Part shown: piece by piece, positions 33,479 to 39,430 of the stretch
Layout: each line of letters starts with the position of its first letter
Numbering within the stretch: position 1 is the stretch's first letter
DNA from: Palsa-744 sp036498265
GTDB lineage: Bacteria; Actinomycetota; Thermoleophilia; Solirubrobacterales; Solirubrobacteraceae
Reading direction: 5' to 3'
Assembly: GCA_036498265.1 (NCBI GenBank)
Contig: DASYFT010000012.1
Location: 1 to 43,098 of the forward strand
DNA: 43,098 bases
The notes under the pieces: generated by a model
Databases searched by the model: none
What the model was told of the DNA's origin: nothing
Seen by the model: the letters and a program-made list of their open reading frames with translations, nothing else
Translations under genes and position numbers: made by a program

Positions 33479-34809
33479 GCACCCAGACCGCACAGGCCCC
33501 AACCGGGTCCAGGCAGCGGACGCGCTCGTGCGCGACCGGCCTGGTCTGCCACCGCTGCTCCAACAGCTATCCGCTCGAGGACAGCGTGTTCGCCTGCCCC
33601 GACTGCGGCAAGGGACTCGACGTGGTCTACGACTACGAGCTCGCCGCGCGCCACTTCGAGGACGTGCCCAGCTCCGAGCGGCCCCGCAACATCTGGCACT
33701 TCGAGGAGCTGCTGCCGATCGTCGACGCCTCCGCGCAGGCGCGGGTGGGCCGCCACGCCGGCTACACCCCGCTCATCCGCGCCGACCGGCTCGGTGCCGA
33801 GCTCGGTCTCAGCAACCTCTACCTCAAGGACGACTCCACCTGCCGGCCCAGCCTGTCCTACAAGGACCGGGTCGTGTCGATGTCGGTCGCGAGGCTGCTC
33901 GAGCGCGGCAAGGAGGAGATCGGCTGCGTCTCCACCGGCAACGTCGGCACGGCGGTCGCGGCGCTCGCCGCCAAGGCAGGCGTCGACGCCTACGTCTTCT
34001 ACCCGAACCGCCTCGAGGACACCAAGGCCCGCGCCTGCGCCGCGCTCGGCGCGAAGGTCTGCCAGGTGGAGGGCAACTACGACGAAGCCAACCGGAGGTG
34101 CCGCGAACTGGCGGAAGCCACGGGCATGGACTTCGCCAACATCACGCTGCGCCCGTTCTACGCAGAGGGCGCCAAGACCGCCGCCTTCGAGATCGTCGAG
34201 CAACTCGACTGGCGGGCGCCCGACCACATCGTCACAGCCGCCGCCGGTGGCACGCTGTCCTCGCGCCTGCACAAGGGGCTCGGTGAGCTGCAGCTGCTGG
34301 GCCTGTCCGAGACCGAGCACATACGGATCCACATCGCCCAGCCGAGCGGCTGCAACCCGATCGCGAGCGCGATCCTCGCCGAGGAGGCCGAGATCCAGCC
34401 GGTCATGCCGGAGACGGCCGCCCACTCGCTCGCCATCGGCGCACCGGGAGACGGCTACCTTGTGATCGACGCGGTGCGCAAACGCGGCGGCACCGCGGCG
34501 TTCGCCAGCGACCCCGAGATCTTCGCCGGCATCGACCTGCTCGCCTCCACCGAGGGCATCCTCACCGAGCCCGCCGGCGGCACCACGATCGCCGTGCTCG
34601 AGAAACTCGCAGCCACCGGGAGGTTCGCGCCGGACGACACGGTCGTCGCGATCATCACGGGCAACGGGCTGAAGACGCTCGACGACCATCCCCCCCACCC
34701 CTGGCCCGCCAAGATCGACTGCGAGCTCGACGCGATGCTCGCGGCTCTCGGCGAGCTCAAGTCCGACGGCTCCCTGATCGAGCGTGCGCGGCGGCAGCTG
34801 CATCAGTAG
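33475..34809 (+). CDS. thrC: Threonine synthase-like PLP enzyme
   Basis: 444 residues of fold-type II PLP enzyme. An N-terminal zinc ribbon (C25-x2-C28, C41-x2-C44) is followed by HAGYTPLIRA, the PLP lysine in SYKDR (Lys130), the phosphate-binding STGNVGTAVAAL, and GNYDEANRRC and TETEGI-like motifs near the end (STEGILTEPAGG). The overall pattern is threonine synthase, which makes threonine from phosphohomoserine, but the lysine region (TCRPSLSYKDR) differs from the common NPTGSFKDR type. No homoserine pathway genes are nearby. The ATG is inside the stop of the LeuRS-like gene, so the two are translated together, which suggests a common task. Confidence 0.85.
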   Translation: MSTQTAQAPTGSRQRTRSCATGLVCHRCSNSYPLEDSVFACPDCGKGLDVVYDYELAARHFEDVPSSERPRNIWHFEELLPIVDASAQARVGRHAGYTPLIRADRLGAELGLSNLYLKDDSTCRPSLSYKDRVVSMSVARLLERGKEEIGCVSTGNVGTAVAALAAKAGVDAYVFYPNRLEDTKARACAALGAKVCQVEGNYDEANRRCRELAEATGMDFANITLRPFYAEGAKTAAFEIVEQLDWRAPDHIVTAAAGGTLSSRLHKGLGELQLLGLSETEHIRIHIAQPSGCNPIASAILAEEAEIQPVMPETAAHSLAIGAPGDGYLVIDAVRKRGGTAAFASDPEIFAGIDLLASTEGILTEPAGGTTIAVLEKLAATGRFAPDDTVVAIITGNGLKTLDDHPPHPWPAKIDCELDAMLAALGELKSDGSLIERARRQLHQ

Positions 34810-34840
34810 CCGCACCGCGAATGCATCGCGGGCAGCGGGG

Positions 34841-34846
34841 TACGCT
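34841..34846 (+). promoter_or_regulatory. -10 element for a leaderless transcript (acidic protein)
   Basis: TACGCT followed by 7 nt and the ATG at 34854. It decides the start, because an upstream in-frame GTG at 34821 lies before the promoter. Confidence 0.5.
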
Positions 34847-34853
34847 TGTGCCG

Positions 34854-35144
34854 ATGGACGCCTACGACGCGCAGGACGACCAGGGCCTCCCTGAGGAGAT
34901 GGACGAGTACGAGCTCGAACGGCGCCGCCGCGAGGAGCGCCGCGCCGTGGAAGAGGCCGGAGGCGGCGAGTCCGAGGGCTTCGAGATGGCCGAGGAGGAG
35001 ATGATCGAACACACCTCCCACGGCGACGAGCACTCCACCCAGCCGATCATCCACGACGCCGCCGCCGAGGGAGATGAAGAGGCCGCCGGCGACGGCGACG
35101 CGGTGTTCGGCGAGCCCGACGAAGAGATCAAGCCCGACTACTAG
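34854..35144 (+). CDS. Small, very acidic protein of unknown function
   Basis: 96 residues with a strong excess of Glu and Asp and a short basic patch (ELERRRREERRA, about 21-32) that could form a charged helix. No hydrophobic core, cysteine or known motif is seen, so much of it may be disordered. The start is set by the TACGCT element 7 nt upstream. It follows the threonine synthase-like gene by 44 bp on the same strand but probably has its own promoter. It converges on the exported repeat protein gene. Confidence 0.7.
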   Translation: MDAYDAQDDQGLPEEMDEYELERRRREERRAVEEAGGGESEGFEMAEEEMIEHTSHGDEHSTQPIIHDAAAEGDEEAAGDGDAVFGEPDEEIKPDY

Positions 35145-35154
35145 AGAGCGGCCG

Positions 35155-35562
35155 CTACTTCTGCTCGGCTGAGTGCAGCTTCGCCGCGGCGGACACGCAC
35201 TGGCTGAAAGGCGTGCCCTTCTGACCAGCGACATGCTTCTTGCTCTCTTTGGAGCAGGCCTTGGCCGGGCTCGTGCTCTGGCCGTTCGCGAGCTTGGCCA
35301 GGGCGGTCACGCACTGGCTGAAGGGCGTGCCCTTCTGACCGGCAACGTGCTTTTTGCTCTCTTTGTGACAGAGAACCCCGTAGGCCTTGGCTTGCGACGG
35401 CGTGGTCGGCGTCGTCGTGGGCGTTGTCGGGGCCGCGTGCGAGTTCGCGTGCGTCCCTGACGATGCTCCGTGGTCGGGCACGCCTCCGGCCAACCCCCAC
35501 GCCGGCGCGGCCACCATGGTCGCGGCGAGCGTCGCAAGTCCCAGAACGTTGATCCTTCTCAT
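35155..35562 (-). CDS. Exported small protein with two Cys-containing repeats
   Basis: 135 residues. Signal peptide at the N-terminus (MRRINVLGL...APAWG), then a Thr/Pro/Ala/His linker, then two near-identical blocks reading C-x-KESKKHVAGQKGTPFSQCV, about 44 residues apart. Each block holds two cysteines 19-20 residues apart, suggesting a disulfide-bonded repeat outside the cell. The ATG at 35562 has AGGAGG 6 nt upstream. The 5' leader contains a GEMM-I-like RNA (35579-35655), so expression may respond to cyclic di-GMP. Family and function are not recognised. Confidence 0.78.
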   Translation of the reverse strand: MRRINVLGLATLAATMVAAPAWGLAGGVPDHGASSGTHANSHAAPTTPTTTPTTPSQAKAYGVLCHKESKKHVAGQKGTPFSQCVTALAKLANGQSTSPAKACSKESKKHVAGQKGTPFSQCVSAAAKLHSAEQK

Positions 35563-35578
35563 CGTTGGCCTCCTGTGT

Positions 35579-35655
35579 CGGGGCAACCGGGCTGGCGCCC
35601 GCGAGGGGCCCCTGGCTTCGCGTCCCCACAGCTCGTGGGTTCGCCTGTCAACCCG
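35579..35655 (-). ncRNA. Candidate GEMM-I (cyclic di-GMP-I) riboswitch
   Basis: On the minus strand: CGGG (P1 5' strand), GACAGGCGAACC, a short hairpin CCCAC-GAGCU-GUGGG, GGGACGCGAAGCC, a second GC-rich arm GGGGCC...GCCAGCCCGG, then GGUUGCC and CCCG (P1 3' strand). This follows the GEMM-I consensus order AGGGCAAACC - P1b - GACGCAAAGCC - P2 - GGUUGCC, with A-to-G changes in CGAACC and CGCGAAGCC. The ribosome site AGGAGG of the exported repeat protein begins a few bases after P1, which suits translational control. Ligand binding is inferred. Confidence 0.65.
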
Positions 35656-35685
35656 TCTACGCGGCAGGACGGCGAACGTCAGGCC

Positions 35686-37143
35686 CTATCTCGTCGTGTG
35701 GGTCGGCCCTTGAAGACGTTCGCTCGCCGGCGCCGGCAGGATCGGGACGGAGCTCTTCGTTTCCACGGCAGAGGCGCCGTTCGGGTGCGCCGGTGTCCCA
35801 TGGGCGCCGAGGACCGGCGCCGCGCGGTCGCGACCGCTCCCCGACGAGCCGGCCTTCCCGTGCGTCGTGGACTGTCCTTCCTTACGAGCGGGCCTCTGCC
35901 CCCGGAGCTGGGCGGCGCTCCGCCGGCTTGGGCGCAACCCCGCCCGCGAGCCGGCGCCGCCATGCGCTCGTGCGAGCCGTTCCTTCGACGCCGCGCCGCC
36001 ACGTCCGAGCTGCTCATGCGCCTTGGTGAGCGGGCGAGCGTGGGCATGGGCGCGCCCCGCCTGCACCGCGGCGACACCGTTCGCCTGGGTCCCGCTGGTC
36101 CCGAGTCTCCGAGCCGGCGTCGTGCCGGACGCAGGCGCGCCGCCTCTGACGGGCGCGGCGGTTCTGGATATGGGCGCTCGAGAGTGCTTCGCGGGTTGCA
36201 GCACGCGCGTGACCCCGACCGTGGCGGTGGTCAGGATCACCACTCCGATGGCGCTCTTTGCCACGAGCGCCGCGGCCGCCGACTTGCCGGCTGCGCCACC
36301 GGCGAGCCAGCCGCCGGCAGCGCCGGCGTGCCCGGATCCGTAGCCGCCGAGCACGCCTCCGAGGACGCCGGCCGCGGCGAGCGGCGCGAGCGGGGGAGCG
36401 AGAGCCTGAAGCTCTGCGCGACGTGCCGGGATGGCGGCGGCGAAGGTCGCGCACCCCTCGCACGAGCGCAGGTGGGCGCGTACCCGGCGGGCGCGCAGGG
36501 CGCGGCGATCGCCGTCGGAGATCATCCGGCAAATCTGCTCACAGCTCATCGCGCGACCTTCCGCCAGATCGAGCAGCGCTCGGCGCGCCTCGAAGATCGC
36601 CTGCTTGGCCGCACCCACGGAGATCCCGAGCGCGACCGCGATGTCCGCGTGGGAGAGCCCGCTGAGCTCCCGCATCACCAGCGCGCCGCGCTGGCGATCG
36701 CCGAGCTCCCGAAGGTCTCCCACCATCAGCGTCAGCCGCTCGCGCTCCAGCGCGCGGTCCCCGGCCGACGGAGTGGCAGGCTCGTGGCCCTCGGTCAGCT
36801 CCACCAAGGGCCGGCGACGGCGGAGCAGCGAGACGGCCTCGTTGTGCGTGATCCGGAACAGCCACGGACGCAGCGGGGCATCGCGGGCGCCGCGTCGCAG
36901 CGCGACGAGGGCGGACGTGCAGGCGGACTGGAGCGCATCCTGCGCGTCGGCGTCGTTGCCCACGATCGACCGGCAGTAACGGTAGAGAGGCTGGGAATGG
37001 CGCTCGTAGATCGTCACGAACGCACGATCGCTGCCGTGGGCCACCATCCGGGCCAGGCGCTCGTCGCTCAGCCGCGCCAGCCCGGGCGGCAGACCGCGCC
37101 CCGAAGAAGGCGAGGTCAAGGCCGGTATCGCCTGCGCCCGCAT
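35686..37143 (-). CDS. ECF sigma factor fused to a zinc-finger, membrane-spanning anti-sigma-like tail
   Basis: 485 residues. The ECF sigma part is at 25-195: region 2 (FVTIYERHSQPLYRYCRSIVG, DAQDALQSA, RPWLFRITHN) and region 4 (GDRQRGALVMREL, LSHADIAVALGISVGAAK). It is followed by a zf-HC2/ZAS-like motif (C201, C205, H224-x3-C228-x2-C231), a Gly/Ala-rich stretch, one transmembrane helix (about 288-312) and about 170 residues of Ser/Arg/Pro-rich sequence, probably outside the cell. So sigma factor and membrane anti-sigma are one chain. Sigma factors with such C-terminal extensions occur in actinobacteria; release by proteolysis is one possible mode. No separate anti-sigma gene is adjacent. 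Confidence 0.87.
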   Translation of the reverse strand: MRAQAIPALTSPSSGRGLPPGLARLSDERLARMVAHGSDRAFVTIYERHSQPLYRYCRSIVGNDADAQDALQSACTSALVALRRGARDAPLRPWLFRITHNEAVSLLRRRRPLVELTEGHEPATPSAGDRALERERLTLMVGDLRELGDRQRGALVMRELSGLSHADIAVALGISVGAAKQAIFEARRALLDLAEGRAMSCEQICRMISDGDRRALRARRVRAHLRSCEGCATFAAAIPARRAELQALAPPLAPLAAAGVLGGVLGGYGSGHAGAAGGWLAGGAAGKSAAAALVAKSAIGVVILTTATVGVTRVLQPAKHSRAPISRTAAPVRGGAPASGTTPARRLGTSGTQANGVAAVQAGRAHAHARPLTKAHEQLGRGGAASKERLARAHGGAGSRAGLRPSRRSAAQLRGQRPARKEGQSTTHGKAGSSGSGRDRAAPVLGAHGTPAHPNGASAVETKSSVPILPAPASERLQGPTHTTR

Positions 37144-37203
37144 AGCCCATATGTATCGGCCACGCGTGGCGGCGGCAAGAGTCAGGCGCTACCTGCCGTC
37201 CTC

Positions 37204-37584
37204 TCAGCGCCGCAGGAGCTCCGAGCTGACCTCGAACGCGCTGATCCGCTCGTCACGGACGTCGAACACGGCCGTCGCGTCCACCTCTGAGCCTCCCACC
37301 ATCTCGATCAGCGGCACCCTGACGCGCACCACCCCGTCATCCACGCTCACGTCCTCGCCGTCTCGCCGCACCAGGCGCACACGGGCCTCTTTGGCCGCGC
37401 GGACGATCCGCTCGAGCGCCTCGCGCCCGCGCAGGGAGCGCCCGCCGGCGGGGTTCCGGAACTCCACGTCGTCGCTCACGAGGTGAGCCAGGCCGTCGAC
37501 GTCGCGTGCGTTCAGCGCCTCGATGAACAGCCGTGTCAGCACCACGGCACTGTCGGTCTCAGGAGCGATACGGGGAGCCGCCAT
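37204..37584 (-). CDS. NTF2-like (SnoaL-type) small protein
   Basis: 126 residues with the cone-like NTF2 pattern: an N-terminal helix (LTRLFIEALNARDVDGLAHLV), DDVEFRNPAGG, a second helix (GREALERIVRAAKEA), and a C-terminal sheet (GVVRVRVPLIEM, ATAVFDVRDERI). SnoaL-like proteins act as cyclases, isomerases or simple binding modules, and no active-site set can be named here. The gene stands alone between the sigma factor and the RNase P terminator. Confidence 0.8.
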   Translation of the reverse strand: MAAPRIAPETDSAVVLTRLFIEALNARDVDGLAHLVSDDVEFRNPAGGRSLRGREALERIVRAAKEARVRLVRRDGEDVSVDDGVVRVRVPLIEMVGGSEVDATAVFDVRDERISAFEVSSELLRR

Positions 37585-37630
37585 GCCCGGTGCGTTAGAC
37601 CTCCCGCGCGACGGTTCAACGATGGCATGG

Positions 37631-37656
37631 AAAAGCCCCGCCGAGGCGGGGCTTTT
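37631..37656. terminator. Terminator of rnpB
   Basis: Perfect inverted repeat AAAAGCCCCGCC / GGCGGGGCTTTT with a 2-nt GA centre, directly after the RNase P RNA 3' end on the minus strand. It ends in TTTT on both strands, so it can work in either direction. Confidence 0.9.
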
Positions 37657-37658
37657 CG

Positions 37659-37989
37659 TTAGCAGGTCGATAAGCCGGATTCTGTCGTTGAGCAGCCATC
37701 CATCTGAGCGGCCTACCTGGATCTCGGCGAGCAGCCTGCAAGCGATCCGCTTTGGCCTTGCATCGAGTGGGGTTTGCCCAGCCGCCGCGTCGCCGCGACG
37801 CTGGTGCGCTCTTACCGCACCATTTCACCCTTGCCGGCCCGCCGTTCACGTGGGACGGCGGACTTAGGCGGTTTGTTTCTGTGGCACTTTCCCGCGGGTT
37901 TCCCCGGGTCGATAGCTCGACCACCCTGCCCTGTGATGTCCGGACTTTCCTCGAAGGGCCCTAAGGCCTCCGCGGCTGCCTGACCTGCC
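37659..37989 (-). ncRNA. rnpB: RNase P RNA (bacterial type A)
   Basis: About 331 nt on the minus strand. The 5' part has GAGGAAAGTCCGGAC (P4/CR-I region), the middle has ACAGAAACAAACCGCC and GGGTGAAATGGTGCGGTAAGAG-type conserved segments, and the 3' end has ACAGAATCCGGCTTATCG followed by ACCTGC. The P1 stem is formed by GGCAGGTC at the 5' end and GACCTGCT at the 3' end. The RNA cleaves 5' leaders off pre-tRNAs. A good promoter lies at 37995-38023 and a terminator follows at 37631-37656. Confidence 0.95.
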
Positions 37990-37994
37990 AGTTC

Positions 37995-38023
37995 ACCGTA
38001 GCGCCCGGCGATGCTGTTGTGAA
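37995..38023 (-). promoter_or_regulatory. rnpB promoter
   Basis: On the minus strand, -35 TTCACA (38023-38018), a 17-bp spacer, and -10 TACGGT (38000-37995), then 5 nt to the RNA 5' GG at about 37989. This is the clearest -35/-10 pair in the window. Confidence 0.75.
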
Positions 38024-38093
38024 GGCCTTTGGGCTTCCCGTCGCGCTTGCGCGTCAGGGTCGCAAGTCGGTCTCCGACGCACCGCGGCGCGGT

Positions 38094-38717
38094 TCAGACG
38101 GACCTGAGCAGCCCCACGACTCGGCCGAGCACCTTGACCTCCTTGCTGCGGATCGGCTCCATCGCGTCGTTTTCGGGCTGCAGGCGCACATGATCCGTCT
38201 CGCGGAAGAACCGCTTGACGGTCGCATCCTCGCCGAGCAGCGCCACCACCACGTCGCCGTCCTGGGCGGTGTCCTGGGGGCGCACGACCACGTAGTCGCC
38301 CTCGAGGATGCCCGCGTCCCGCATCGAGTCGCCGCGGATCCTCAGCAGGTATGCCCCGTCTCCCCCGCCGGCGATCTCCGGGACCGACACGTAGTCCTCG
38401 ATGTTCTCCTCGGCGAGGATCGGCTGGCCGGCCGCAACCGAGCCGAGCAGCGGCATGGCATCGGGACGCACGAACCCGCGCACGCTGTCCACCGCGGTCC
38501 CCACCGCCCTGTCGAGCAGCTCGATCGCGCGCGGCTTCGACGGATCGCGACGCAGCAGCCCGATCTTCTCGAGGTTCGCGAGATGCGCGTGGACTGTCGA
38601 GGAGGAGGCGAGCCCGACCGCCTTGCCGATGTCGCGGACGGTCGGCGGGTAGCCGTACTTGGCCGAGTACTTGCGGATGAAGTCGAAGATCTCCTGCTGG
38701 CGCTTGGTCAGATCCAT
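38094..38717 (-). CDS. lexA: LexA repressor (SOS regulator)
   Basis: 207 residues. The winged helix N-terminal domain (PTVRDIGKAVGLASSSTVHAHL) is followed by the autocleavage region with Ala96-Gly97 (SVAAGQP), catalytic Ser131 (RGDSMRDAG) and Lys168 (EDATVKRF). RecA-stimulated self-cleavage lifts repression of DNA-damage genes. The start is the ATG of MDLTKRQQ; the frame is open further upstream but that part lies across the SOS box and the antisense of the tRNA. A perfect SOS box at 38751-38764 shows autoregulation. Confidence 0.97.
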   Translation of the reverse strand: MDLTKRQQEIFDFIRKYSAKYGYPPTVRDIGKAVGLASSSTVHAHLANLEKIGLLRRDPSKPRAIELLDRAVGTAVDSVRGFVRPDAMPLLGSVAAGQPILAEENIEDYVSVPEIAGGGDGAYLLRIRGDSMRDAGILEGDYVVVRPQDTAQDGDVVVALLGEDATVKRFFRETDHVRLQPENDAMEPIRSKEVKVLGRVVGLLRSV

Positions 38718-38750
38718 CTCTGCTTGACCCCCGTCCGTTGGACTATGCGA

Positions 38751-38764
38751 CGAACATGTGTTCG
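38751..38764. promoter_or_regulatory. LexA-binding SOS box upstream of lexA
   Basis: Perfect 14-bp palindrome CGAACATGTGTTCG, matching the Gram-positive SOS box core GAAC-N4-GTTC, centred about 40 bp upstream of the lexA start and close to a CATAGT candidate -10 element (38746-38741). Confidence 0.92.
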
Positions 38765-38834
38765 CACTGTAGCGCCGGCCGGGGACGGACGCAAGGACCG
38801 CGGCGGACGCCTGCGAGGCGCGGCATGACGGGGC

Positions 38835-38840
38835 TATACT
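38835..38840 (+). promoter_or_regulatory. -10 element of the tRNA-Leu promoter
   Basis: TATACT, 12 nt before the tRNA 5' end. No good -35 hexamer is seen. Confidence 0.55.
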
Positions 38841-38852
38841 CGCGACCCGCGA

Positions 38853-38939
<87 letters not shown>

Positions 38940-39126
38940 TGGGTTGTGCCTGGAAGTCGGTAGTTTTGCGCCCGCGCCGGGCGGCGCGCGAGTTCCAACA
39001 GGCGGACCGTGGCAACGGCGTGGCAACAGCTGGTTCTGCTCCATGTGGGTGTTGACCCCGGAAGGGTTCGAGCGGCCAACAGACCGCCCGGCGCCAGCCA
39101 GATCCGGGCTTTCCAGTCAGCTCAGG

Positions 39127-39146
39127 TTTGGCTCTGTAGAGCCAAA
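39127..39146. terminator. Perfect hairpin downstream of tRNA-Leu
   Basis: 8-bp stem TTTGGCTC / GAGCCAAA with a TGTA loop. It lies 190 bp after the tRNA and 285 bp after the LuxR stop on the other strand, and has no U-tract; it may be a terminator or a protein-binding site. Confidence 0.4.
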
Positions 39147-39238
39147 GTGAGGTTCGGCCGTCGGGCTCGATCGGCTCAAAACGGAACATGAACGGAACAC
39201 GCGCGCGCCAGCCGCGACAACATTGAGAGGCAGCGGCA

Positions 39239-39306
39239 GATCTCGTCGAAGCCGCGCGTCAAAGTATTCGAAGGCAGGCGAGCGAGCCTGCTGTTTTGAC
39301 GAGATC
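39239..39306. repeat. Nested inverted repeat (possible terminator or cruciform)
   Basis: Outer arms GATCTCGTC (39239-39247) and GACGAGATC (39298-39306) are exact; an overlapping alternative pairs CGTCAAA (39257-39263) with TTTGACG (39295-39301); the core is GCAGGC-GAGCGA-GCCTGC (39274-39291), followed by TGTTTT on the plus strand. It is downstream of the LuxR gene's stop on the minus strand. Confidence 0.75.
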
Positions 39307-39430
39307 GAGATCGACGCTTCGATTCGATGGCCGCCACCCGCGCTCGGCGCCAGCGGTCGCCGCCTCAGACACCAGCAACACGGACCTGTGGGCTTCATCC
39401 GCCTTGCGCCCGGTGCGGCATGCAGTTTGG

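Larger units (their letters stand above)
38940..39430. other. Non-coding stretch between tRNA-Leu and the LuxR regulator
   Basis: About 490 bp in which I see no convincing gene. It contains a repeated CGTGGCAAC (two copies 12 bp apart, near 39008-39028), a perfect hairpin TTTGGCTC-TGTA-GAGCCAAA (39127-39146), and a large nested inverted repeat at 39239-39306. No second copy of the tRNA 3' end, so no attachment site, is visible. Confidence 0.6.

Noticed and set aside
38944..39191. Small frames after tRNA-Leu reading VLTPEGFERPT
   Set aside because: They look like the common false ORFs near tRNAs; no ribosome site and no conserved domain.
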